Positions 1-14,108 of a stretch of DNA of 26,913 nt are shown piece by piece. This stretch comes from Azolla pinnata (taxonomy: Eukaryota; Streptophyta; Polypodiopsida; Salviniales; Salviniaceae): contig JBBBWG010027679.1 in assembly GCA_037176905.1 (NCBI GenBank), forward strand, positions 1 to 26,913, read 5' to 3'. The stretch's first letter is position 1. Each line of letters starts with the position of its first letter. The notes under the pieces are model-generated. The model worked only from the letters and a program-made list of their open reading frames with translations, had not been told where the DNA came from and did no database searches. Both the position numbers and the translations under genes were made by a program.

Positions 1-1
1 C

Positions 2-610
2 AATGGCCACGGCTGCCCGGAACCTCGCGCACCCGACGCTCTCGTCCCAAAGCTTGTAAGCTTCGGCGAGGCTCGTGAAGAAGAAGCTCTCATGGCTATG
101 GTGCCTTTGATCCTCCTCCTCCTCCTCCTCCTCCTGATCCAATCTCATGGACAAGCTGCTCACTACCCTAGGCTTCACCGCTGCTTTGTCGCGGAGATGG
201 AGCATGTCCGCGAGATCCGCTCGCTGCATGCGCATGTATGGCCTATCATCTTCCCCATCATCATCACCATCATCATCCACCGCTCGATGATGCTCCCACC
301 ACCGCCCGCTGCTTGCTCTTTGATCATCATGATGCTTGTGATGCTGGTCATGCAAGCTGCCATAGATCCTTGCACCATGATCATGATCATGATGATGATG
401 GTGTAGCCATATCGATCCGGCAATCATGCCCACAGCTGCGATCATCGACACCAGCAGCATGCCGGCATAGATCCCATCATATTGGCAGTAGTAGATCCGA
501 TTCCGGCACCACCACCGATGGCGGATCCGCCGAACTTGATGCCGATGATGTTGATGCCGCTGATGTTGATGATGATGATGCTGATCATCATCATCATCAG
601 CCATAGCCAT
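2..610 (-). CDS. Unrecognised His/Asp-rich single-pass membrane protein (3' end outside window)
   Basis: An open frame of 203 codons starts at the ATG at 610 and reads without a stop to the window edge, so the C-terminus is missing. An in-frame TAA lies three codons upstream (619-617), and the start context (ACC before, G after) is strong, so the start is well supported. The N-terminus has an Asp run (residues 5-9) and a His/Gln/Arg-rich stretch (10-32). Residues 47-69 are a hydrophobic segment rich in Met, Ala, Ile and Val, probably a transmembrane helix. A second His/Asp cluster (70-94), an Asp-rich patch (111-122) and seven consecutive Glu (160-166) follow, and the last visible part (from about 176) looks like ordinary folded protein. 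No family is recognised. The His/Asp content comes from CAT/GAT triplet runs, which may have expanded by slippage. His/Asp clusters beside a membrane helix could bind metal, but that is only a guess. A 3' intron cannot be excluded. Confidence 0.6.
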   Translation of the reverse strand, partial: MAMADDDDDQHHHHQHQRHQHHRHQVRRIRHRWWCRNRIYYCQYDGIYAGMLLVSMIAAVGMIAGSIWLHHHHHDHDHGARIYGSLHDQHHKHHDDQRASSGRWWEHHRAVDDDGDDDGEDDRPYMRMQRADLADMLHLRDKAAVKPRVVSSLSMRLDQEEEEEEEDQRHHSHESFFFTSLAEAYKLWDESVGCARFRAAVAI

Positions 611-1070
611 GGTGTTTTAATCCTCTCTTAAGCAGCTGCATGCCCCTGATTCCCCCCCACCTTCTTTATTTCCCCTTCTGATCCCCTCAAATCTCCCTAA
701 TTTGGTTCTTGATTAGATCAATTTGGTTTTCACCCCTGAACTCAAGCTCCAAAGATCATCAGAATCCTTCACTCCAACGTTCCCACCTGCCCTTTTCTTC
801 AAACCCTAGAACTGCTCAAACCTAGAACTAAAGAGCCATACCCAAAACCCACATCACAGATCACAAAATTTTTTGGTTAGGAGTGCCCATGATTTGTACC
901 TGTTCAGATGATGGACCTGTCTGGATTTACTTGTTGATACCTGGCAATCACAAATCAGCAGCTTTTTGGCTCTTCAATCTCTTCACTTAGAGCCACCATC
1001 TAGGGTTTGTTGCCTTGCTTTTTTCCTCGGAATCAGATCGCAGAGGTCGGGATGGGTATAGAGGGAACAA
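611..1070 (-). promoter_or_regulatory. Probable 5' leader and promoter of the membrane-protein gene
   Basis: No gene is visible here. Read on the minus strand it lies directly upstream of the start at 610 and should hold the leader and promoter. It is purine-rich on that strand near the gene. AAACCCTAG/CCTAGA-like words occur around 801-825 and a TAGGGTTTG word at about 1001. No clear TATA box was found. Confidence 0.3.
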
Positions 1071-1073
1071 CAA

Positions 1074-1151
1074 AGGAAGGAAGGAAGGAAGGAAGGAAGG
1101 AAGAAGAAAGCAAGAAGGAATGAAAGAAAGAAGGAAAGAAAGAAAGAAAGA
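1074..1151. repeat. (AAGG)n/(AAAG)n microsatellite
   Basis: GGAA/AAGG tetranucleotides run from about 1074 to 1101, followed by impure AAGAAAG units to about 1151. This purine tract explains the Phe/Ser-rich open frame on the other strand, which is not coding. Confidence 0.9.
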
Positions 1152-1160
1152 AGTAAAAGA

Positions 1161-1942
1161 AGTTGTTCTGCTTCCTGAGTAGTTGTTGCAAAAAGGCTGT
1201 TTTTACAGTTATTTCAAAGATAAAAACAAAACCAACACAAGAGAATATTTGGCGATCGATTCCATTCCAAATCTTGGATTCCACTCCAAATTTATGCTCC
1301 GCAATTCGTCATATTCTACCTCGAATCCGAATTTATGCTCCGCAATCGATCACATTCTACTATTCAAAAAGATGAACTGATTGATCTCGATTCCACTCTC
1401 GGATGTTCCACATCCAGAAAACAGAGCATTGATTGTGTGGGCTATGGAACTCGCGATGGGTTAAATTCACTTTGAGGCTTTGAAATTTTCGATTTTCTGC
1501 AGAATCAGTCCCATCAGTTTGGATCAAAAACTGAGGCAACTGAAACACTTTCAGCCGAAAAATATTTGATCATACCGGAATTGTGTAAATTGCACTTTCT
1601 TTGAAGCATATGCTCCTTACAAGGAGTGATATTGTAAGGAATACCAGAATAACAATGAGATCGATCGTAGTTTCATTATCATATGCGAAATACTAAAATA
1701 ATGAGATCGATCAAAGTCGCATGTAGATAAGGCCATGCCCATCATGGAAGGTCTCACGAAATAAGCAAACAATAGGGACTCGAATTCGAGTACATATTCA
1801 TTAATGTACATAAGTTTTCGTGATGAACTGTCTTTGTATACATCAACCTTGCCTGCAGATCCATGAAATAACATGGACCAACTCCATATTACTTACTATA
1901 TGTTCCTCTAGTATAAAGGACCTGCGGTTTGGGGTTTAGATT
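1161..1942. other. Intergenic, with two short diverged tandem duplications
   Basis: No supported gene. A roughly 41-bp unit containing AATTTATGCTCCGCAAT occurs at 1289 and again at 1330. A unit of about 46 bp ending in ATGAGATCGATC occurs near 1654 and 1700. The right part should contain the 3' untranslated region of the minus-strand STI1-like gene ending at 1943. Confidence 0.5.
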
Positions 1943-2803
1943 CTATTGTTTCCCCTTGTTCTCTTGTAGCCCGAGTTTGCTTCCCATTAACTTCCCTAAG
2001 TGCGAGTAAAAAGCCGCAACTTTAGGATTGTGTCTATGCTTCTGTATCGCATCTGGATTAGCTGCAATCTCTTGAACAGCAAACAAAACCTCTGGATCTT
2101 CTAAACCTTCTTTGATAATCTTGTTATCCATCACATCCTTCACAACCTCTTTCGTTGGTTCCAACATCTCTGCAAAGCATGATGAAAATATCTTGTTTTA
2201 AGAAGTTTTAAAGCAGATGCAAAAGAGCACCTAATGCCTACCACATAATGCGAAAATGCAGGAACCCAAAAAAGACAAGCGAGCTTTTCGACGTTTATCT
2301 TGGATCTGTGTTACGAATAAGTTATGTGATGACTGTAAGTCATGGTTGACATGTAATGTGTGAGAAAACTTGATTTTAGCATAGTTCTAAACCGGTGATT
2401 GTCAAATGTACAAAAAAACAGCATTCTCGACGATGCTTACCAATCAACTCCTTTCTTAGCACATCCCTGGGAGAGTCTTCAAGCTTAACTTTAAAGATTT
2501 CTATAATAATGGAGACATACAGAAGAAAAATCAGGAGTTAACAAACCTTTCACATTCTGTATGTTAGGTTACACACAATTTTCCAATGCTTGATTGCATG
2601 CATATGTACACTTGAATTTCAATACAGAACTGGATCGTATAAGACATACAGAAGAGGCATACAGAAGAAAAATCAGGAGTTAACAAAACGTTCGCATTCT
2701 TTGTGTTAGCTTAGCACGCGAGTTTACAATGCATGATTGCATTTCAATACAGGATTGGATCATATAGGACATAAAAAAAAGTTTTGATAATGCACGCATA
2801 CAA

Positions 2804-2841
<38 letters not shown>

Positions 2842-3627
2842 GCATGCATTAGCGCATTCAAGGATGCCTGCATACATGTGTACACTTGCATTTCAATCTA
2901 GGATTGGGTCATAGACATAGAACGAGTTCTGCTAATGCAAACATATGGACACTATCTGACATACGAACACATATGCACACATATACAGATGCATGACGGC
3001 ATTCAAGGATGCAAGCATACATGCACATACATACATTCCGGTATAGGATGGTGGCATCGACAAATGACACGAATTGCTAGCACATGCATCATTGTATAAG
3101 GTCTAGAAATTCTCACCAGGAATGTTGGGCCCGGCCTGTGGATCCTTGGCCTTCAAGAAGGGCATTTCCTGTTCCGATCCTCTCGACGACGCCGGAGTCG
3201 GTTTTCTTGCCGTCCGATTTGAATTCAAGAAACCTTTCTTGAACGGCTCTGTGAACGGCTTGGCGCCATGAAGACTCGAATCCAAGACGCCTTTCTTGAG
3301 CGGCTCAGTGAACGGCTCGACGCCATCAAGCCTCAGAGTGGCTGCATCCACCGTCTTCCTCGGCATCGGTGCAGGAGAAGAAGCAGGAGGGGGCTTGCAG
3401 CGGCGAGACAGGGCAGCTATGAGCTCCGACATGTCCTCCAAGGGTGGAGGCTCATCCGCATCTGGATCAGGATCAGGATCAGGATCAGGATCCGGATCCA
3501 ATCCTGCCGGAAGCCAAGGGAGCAAGGGGAGCGTTGTAAGGAGAGGGAGCAAGAAGCCATTAGATTCCGCGAAACAAAAGAGAAATGTACCTGCTGACGA
3601 GAGAAGGTCGGCATGAGCAACAGACAT
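1943..3627 (-). CDS. STI1/HOP-like (DP) domain protein, three exons
   Basis: Inferred exons, in transcription order, are 3627-3591, 3503-3117 and 2169-1943, giving 651 nt and 216 residues. ATG 3627 is the first in-frame ATG; the open frame reaches 3813 only through a TTG. Exon 2 ends CCTG before GTGAG and exon 3 starts AG after TTGCAG, restoring a Glu codon. Residues about 15-27 are an Asp-Pro repeat. A 19-residue unit with the core PFTEPxKKG is present twice in the middle. The last 75 residues (from about 142) are helical, with the pattern DPEV...IAANPDA...NPKVAAFY...LGKLMGSKL. This resembles the asparagine/proline-rich DP (STI1) domains of HOP, Tic40 and ubiquilins, which bind chaperone clients or hydrophobic segments. 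No TPR region is present. Function is inferred from this domain only. The first intron (87 nt) is a multiple of three without stops, so an unspliced form would encode 245 residues. Confidence 0.7.
2170..3116 (-). other. Second intron of the STI1-like gene, repeat-rich
   Basis: The intron is bounded by GTGAGA (minus strand, from 3116) and TTGCAG (ending at 2170). It contains two copies of a roughly 142-bp unit (about 2519-2655 and 2661-2772), each with an AGAAAAATCAGGAGTTAAC word and a TTTCAATACAG-GATTGGATC-type end. More decayed versions lie at about 2881-2930 and 3030-3070. An (AT)n tract occupies about 2806-2838. Confidence 0.6.
2806..2838. repeat. (AT)n microsatellite
   Basis: About 16 uninterrupted AT units lie inside the second intron of the STI1-like gene, flanked by CATGCATGC-type words. 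Confidence 0.95.
3464..3502. repeat. Hexanucleotide repeat coding for Asp-Pro
   Basis: GGATCA/GGATCC hexamers repeat about six times. On the minus strand they encode the Asp-Pro run at the beginning of exon 2 of the STI1-like protein. The period is a multiple of three, so slippage alters length without breaking the frame. Confidence 0.85.
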
Positions 3628-3710
3628 GGAGCTATGTCCCTCTTCCACTCTGTCCCCCCCCCCCCGTCCTCTTCCTTTCTTCCCCTTTTCTTCCCCTCGT
3701 CCCAGGTTAC

Positions 3711-3780
3711 AGGCAGAAGCAGAAGCAGAAGCAGAAGATGAGGAAGAAGAAGAAGAAGAAGAAGAAGAAGAAGAAGAGGA
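3711..3780. repeat. (AGAAGC)n and (AAG)n tract in the 5' leader of the STI1-like gene
   Basis: Four GCAGAA units are followed by a long GAA/AAG run with a few GAG interruptions. On the minus strand this lies upstream of the first ATG (3627), so it is a CTT-rich leader and not a poly-serine coding region. Confidence 0.8.
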
Positions 3781-3887
3781 GGAAAGGACGACGGTTTTTT
3801 CAGTTATTTCCAAAAATGGGCCTTAGTATCCAGAATTTGCAAAACTAGCCCCTTCTTCTTTCACACTGCACATTTCAAGCATTTAGG

Positions 3888-4175
3888 GTTTGAGGGTTTA
3901 TGGGGTTTAAGGGTTTAGGGTTTTAGGTTTTTGAGGGTTTAGGGTTTAGGGTTTTTGAGGGTTTAGGGTTTTTGAGGGTTTAGGGTTTAGGGTTTAGGGG
4001 TTTAGGTTTTTGAGGGTTTAGGGTTTAGGGGTTTGGTTTTTGAGGGTTTAGGGTTTTAGGGTTTTGAGGGTTTCGGGTTTAGGGTTTAAGGTTTTAGGGC
4101 TTTAGGGTTTTTAGGGTTTTAGGGGTTTTGAGCGTTTAGGGTTTTGAGGGTTGTGCGGGTTGTGAGGGTTTTAAG
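3888..4175. repeat. Degenerate TTTAGGG (plant telomere-type) repeat block
   Basis: About 290 bases consist of TTTAGGG and close variants (TTTTAGGG, TTTGAGGG, TTTTTGAGGG, TTTAGGGG). Read from the STI1-like gene on the minus strand it begins roughly 260 bp upstream of the ATG as a series of CCCTAAA and AAACCCTAAA words (telo-box type). The irregular spacing shows an old or decayed interstitial block and not a chromosome end. Confidence 0.9.
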
Positions 4176-4440
4176 GGTAAAATGAGTTCGTCGGACGCGA
4201 GTCCTTATAATTGTCCTTGTAATCTTCTGTTTCAATCCACGAGAAAAACATGCATGGTACCGCTGTAATCGTTTGTAAGTGTGGTTTAGAGACTGATATA
4301 TATCTGTATATATATAGTGGTCAACAATACAATGATCGATCGAGTAATAGTTGTTCGATCGCCGATCTGCTTAAAGGGCACAGTACGGCTAAGATTTCCT
4401 TCAGTAAGAAAAGCTCTTATGCATAGAATTTCACAAGGTC
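4176..4440. other. Non-repetitive spacer between two telomere-type blocks
   Basis: No gene recognised. The spacer includes a TATATATC/TATATATAG stretch (about 4297-4317) and a GATCGATCGAG word. Confidence 0.4.
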
Positions 4441-4441
4441 C

Positions 4442-4556
4442 AGGGTTTAGCGGTTTAGGGTCTGGGGTTTAGGGTTTAGGGTTTAGGGTTTAGAGTTTAG
4501 GGTTTAGGGTTTAGGGTTTAGGGTTTAGAGTTTAGGGTTTAGGGTTTAGGGTTTAG

Positions 4557-4559
<3 letters not shown>
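4442..4559. repeat. Nearly perfect TTTAGGG array
   Basis: About 16 TTTAGGG units, with only a few TTTAGAG, TCTGGGG or TTTAGCGG variants, run into the TC tract at 4560. This block is much more regular than the one at 3888-4175, suggesting later amplification or insertion. Confidence 0.92.

Positions 4560-4588
<29 letters not shown>
4558..4588. repeat. (TC)n microsatellite
   Basis: About 15 TC units directly abut the last TTTAGGG unit. Confidence 0.95.
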
Positions 4589-4592
<4 letters not shown>

Positions 4593-5029
4593 CCTTGTGA
4601 ATCAGAAAAACCAGCGAACTTTACGTGATCCGATTCAATCTCTCGTGGCCTAAAACACTCCGTCCGAGTTTTGTTTTTCTTCACGAGACTCTGAGCTACG
4701 TATAAATCGAGCAACTGCTCGGCGATTACAGCATGCCCTTTCATTTAATGTCTTGAGGTATTCCCTCCTGATATCACCGATTCGACTGCGAATGTGCATA
4801 GATTTAACAACAGCAGAACTGCACCTGATTCGGCTCGAAAACGACACTCCCCGCAAACCACGGCGGCATGATAAGATTTCGGCTCCAACTTCCATCCGAT
4901 TCCTTTGGGTTTTTCTTGTCTGATCGATACGGATGGTAACTGCAGTCCGATGCCGACTACTACTGATCCGGGCTTTAAGAAACTCGAAACCATTGCAAAG
5001 CGTCATCGCAGCTCAGCGCTTTGATCTAC
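4589..5029. other. Intergenic sequence without a recognised gene
   Basis: Open frames of 82 and 118 codons exist on the minus strand (4745-5006) but show no recognisable domain and partly overlap one another. No gene is called. It could be a worn fragment of a gene or transposon. Confidence 0.35.
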
Positions 5030-5700
5030 ATGGACATGGGCACAGACATGCAAAGCTGCAAACACATGCAATGATGTATGGAACATGGGCATGGGCACCA
5101 ACATAGACATGGGCACATGAATGCACACACACGCACACATGCATACATACATACACACGCATGCATCCATGCATGCATAGGCATCAACAAGATGACCGAC
5201 ACATGCATCGACACGCATCGGCATTGACATACATGCATGCATGCATGCACGCATGTGTTCACACATACGTCCATACATACGTACATGCGCACATACATGC
5301 ATACATACATACATACACGAGTATACATACCTGCAGACACACACATACATACATAGACACATTGATGCATGCGCACACATGCATGGGCACGGGCACCAAC
5401 GCCATCATCGACATGGGCACAAACGCCATCATCAACATGGGTTTCGGCATAGACACGGCGGGCACATGCATGCATAGCATGCATAAACACATGCGTGCAC
5501 GCATGCATGCATGCATAACATACATAAACGCATGCATTGCATACATAACCACAGGCGTGCACGCATGCATACATGCATGGCACGCATGCATACATGCATG
5601 GCACGCATGCATACATGCATGCATACATAAGCAAGCACTGGCACGCATGCATACATGGCATGCATACTTCCGTACACACATTCATTCATTCATACATGTA
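5030..5700. repeat. CATGCA/CATACA simple-repeat field
   Basis: About 670 bases are dominated by tetranucleotides CATG, CATA and CACA in changing order, with inner blocks such as ATGGCACGCATGCATACATGC repeated three times at 5575-5620 and GGGCAC(C/A)AACGCCATCATC repeated at about 5391-5436. Many stretches (GCATGCATGC) are self-complementary. Long open frames on both strands, rich in Met/Cys/His, are products of the repeat. Confidence 0.9.
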
Positions 5701-6592
5701 GGTAGGTGGGTACTCTGTAATGTGTATATCTGATGGGCAAACGGTAGTAGAAATCTAACCAAATCTGCAGACTGCACCGGCTTCTGCACGCACAGATCTA
5801 TCTCCCAAGCTATACTCCTTCATGTGCCTCCATATCTGCAAGATGGTCTGAGATGTCTGTTGTTGCATTGCCAATCCAGGAGGAGAATCTCATAGCTCGC
5901 CCAGTATTTGGATTTCCACGAACTCCCAATCCAAAGCCTTCAGATGGGCACTTCCTTGCAGAGCTTCAAACCATGGCGTGGCTTTCTGGAAGAACATGAA
6001 GGAAGGCTAGGAAGCTTTAGTCCTTGCGTATGTATGCCTGCAGCAGAGTATTCCCTGGGAACTGTTTTGTTTTTGTTTCTCTCTCTATCTCTTTTGTTGT
6101 TCGCTTCAGTATGAAACCATAGTCGCTTGAGAACGAGTGAGCTTGACACAGAATTATATCTAAAGAGCCTTTCGCTGTGCCATTGATGTATATGTGTGTA
6201 CATTTATAGACCCACATGAAAGCATTTTGGAATTGATATTTTTTGCTGTGTTGGGAGACAAGTGGATTTTCCATTGCCTACTCGGAACAGAGTAAACAAT
6301 CAACAGAGTACACAATCAGCTTCCTAGTGGTATATATATGCATGTTCATTAAGAGTCCTGAAAGTGGTGTTGATTGCTCATTAGCACATAAAAAAAAAGG
6401 CTGATTTTGCTGTTCTAAATCACTATTCGAACAGAGTTTGGAAAGGGTTCACAAGATTAGCGAGTTAAAGAAGACTCAACATAAGATGGATAACTCATTG
6501 TGCATATGATGCAAAACAGAGTATCTCCCAGGGGGCAAAAGGCTTGTAATTCACCTCCACATCACGGGTAGAGAAAAAGAGCATTGCTCACT
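5701..6592 (+). promoter_or_regulatory. Region upstream of the GDH-like gene
   Basis: No supported gene. A TATATATATG at 6331-6340 is a candidate TATA box about 250 bp upstream of the first ATG. A CT-rich leader-like tract lies at about 6066-6095. TTTCAG directly after the ATG at 6593 could act as a splice acceptor, so a 5'-untranslated intron with translation starting at 6629 is possible. Confidence 0.3.
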
Positions 6593-12594
<6,002 letters not shown>

Positions 12595-13370
12595 CGTGAT
12601 CTCATCTGAACAAACAGCCAGGGAACCAACCAACTGTTTCATACAACCAACTAACTCTTTCACGTTAACGCAACGGGAGGCTGAGGGGCAAATCTCTGCT
12701 CTGCATAAGGCGAAAGAAATTCTTCTCTCGTGGAGCGATGAAAACCATACCCCAAATACAATCCCAAAGCAAGCAGAGCCTGCTTCGTTTCGAACCGAAT
12801 TTTGTTGTGCATAATGGCAGAGGCTCATCTTTTATAGGGGTCTCTAAGGGAAGGGTGAGGAGTGCTTTGCACAACTCCGTAATTTATTGTCATCTCTGGA
12901 AGACTTTGTAACATGTATATATCGACACTTCTGGAGCACTGCAACCAATATACAGTGGAAGAGCAATCTAATCATGTGCAAGCTCTCCTTCACCAGTTGG
13001 ACTTTTTTCACATCTTGGCTCTTTATATTTTGATTGATTGATTGCGTTTGATTCCCTTTTTTTTTGTCTGGAGAACGGAAGCTTGATGCTCTCAAACTGG
13101 ATTGATTTGTGGATGTTCATAACCTTTCACGAAGAGCTGGCAATCATAATGCTGAGAAAAATGAGATTAGGGTTTCAGGAAATCAAGAAGAAAGGTTTCA
13201 TTTGTTTTTTTTGTACCATGTCCATGGCATATTTTGATGGAATTCTGATCTTTGTTATCTGGAAAAGCATGGTGGTGAAATCTTCTCTTCATAGTTTAAA
13301 ATGCAGACACAGATACATGCAGGATGCAAAGGCCAAATGCTGTAATGCTGCATGGTCTACTCTGCCTTAA
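12595..13370 (+). other. 3' untranslated region of the GDH-like gene and intergenic sequence
   Basis: Translation stops at 12594. A TTTGTAACATGTATATA stretch at about 12905 has UGUA-type plant polyadenylation words, so the mRNA may end near there. Open frames here (for example 13038-13370) start from a non-ATG codon or lack domain signal. Confidence 0.35.
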
Positions 13371-13473
13371 TAGTTAAGTTTTCCATTTTCTATTACTTCT
13401 CTTATAAACCCTAAACCACCCCATAACCTAGAGAGCTCTGATTCCTTTCATACTCTTTGAAGACCATTGCATA

Positions 13474-13743
13474 ATGTCTCATATTCCAATGCTGATGGAA
13501 GAAGCACAATCAAGCTTTAGTTTTCCCTTTTCACCATTGCAGCAATCAGCCACAGATTTGTCCACGATAATCAATGTAGCTGAGCTAGCAATGGCTTTTT
13601 ATGCATGTGTTTCTCATGCTGTTTATAGAGGTAGAAAAACAGAAGAAAATATTGGAATGCAATTGGGAGCAAAAGCTTGCTGTAGGGGACCCAAAACAAC
13701 CTCATCAAAAGCAAGCGGGATCCTCAGACCCCGAACTTGGTAG
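13474..13743 (+). CDS. Hypothetical 89-residue open frame or upstream ORF
   Basis: An ATG-initiated frame ends in TAG and lies shortly downstream of a TATA/telo-box sequence. The product has no recognised domain. Its N-terminal half is Ser/Phe/Met-rich and its C-terminal half is basic. It may be an upstream ORF in the CSTF64 leader, a small gene, or chance. Confidence 0.15.
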   Translation: MSHIPMLMEEAQSSFSFPFSPLQQSATDLSTIINVAELAMAFYACVSHAVYRGRKTEENIGMQLGAKACCRGPKTTSSKASGILRPRTW

Positions 13744-13874
13744 TAGAAAACAAAGACACTGAAAGAAGAACTCAGAGCAAAAGCAGAACCAGCAAGATAC
13801 GAATGAAAAGAAAAGAAAAGCAAGCAAATGCAAATGCAAATGGAGGAATTCTGCAGAAATGCAAAAGCAAGAGA

Positions 13875-14098
13875 GATTTAGTGAGAGGGAGCATTTAGAG
13901 CTTGTATGCAGAAACAGAAACTCATGGGTTTTGCTTTAGCTGCTGGAACAACCCCGCAGATCTCCCTCCCTCCCTCCCTCCCTCTCTCTCTTGATTTAGT
14001 GAGAGTGGGCATTTAGAGCTTGTATGCAGAAACAGAGCTCGTGGGTTTTGCTTTAGCTGCTTGAACAACCGTGCAGATCTCCCTCCCTCTCTCTCTTG
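13875..14098 (+). repeat. 118-bp tandem duplication in the CSTF64 5' region
   Basis: Both copies start GATTTAGTGAGAG, contain GCATTTAGAGCTTGTATGCAG and GGGTTTTGCTTTAGCTGCT, and finish in a CCCTCCCT/CTCTCTCTTG tract. They differ by few substitutions. Copy 1 carries extra TCCC units. Confidence 0.9.
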
Positions 14099-14108
14099 CT
14101 ACAGATCC

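Larger units (their letters stand above)
13395..14108 (+). promoter_or_regulatory. Probable promoter and 5' leader of CSTF64
   Basis: CTTATAAACCCTAAACC at about 13400-13416 combines a TATA-like word with a telo-box (AAACCCTAAA). An ATG-started frame of 89 codons lies 60 bp further on (13474-13743). A 118-bp tandem duplication (13875-13992 and 13993-14098) precedes the CSTF64 start, and CTCTCTCTTGCTACAG ends five bases before the ATG. That tract could be a splice acceptor of a leader intron. No transcript evidence is available. Confidence 0.35.

Noticed and set aside
92-606. Plus-strand frames with Leu or His runs
   Set aside because: They are shadows of the minus-strand frame starting at 610, which is longer and has a strong start context with an upstream stop.
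1033-1284. Phe/Ser-rich minus-strand frame
   Set aside because: Product of the AAGG/AAAG microsatellite.
3628-3813. N-terminal poly-serine extension of the STI1-like protein
   Set aside because: The frame up to 3813 begins with TTG, not ATG. The Ser run is a CTT microsatellite in the probable leader, and the first ATG is at 3627.
4650-5006. 118-codon minus-strand frame
   Set aside because: No recognisable domain, overlaps another frame and borders simple repeats; left as intergenic.
5003-5733. Several long Met/Cys/His-rich open frames on both strands
   Set aside because: They all come from the CATG/CATA simple repeat, which lacks stops in several frames; no domain signal.
5908-6114. 68-codon plus-strand frame with a hydrophobic end
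   Set aside because: The hydrophobic end is a CT-rich tract; no family match and it lies in the probable promoter or leader of the GDH-like gene.
13038-13370. 110-codon plus-strand frame
   Set aside because: It starts at TTG, lies in the downstream or intergenic part after the GDH-like gene and has no domain pattern.
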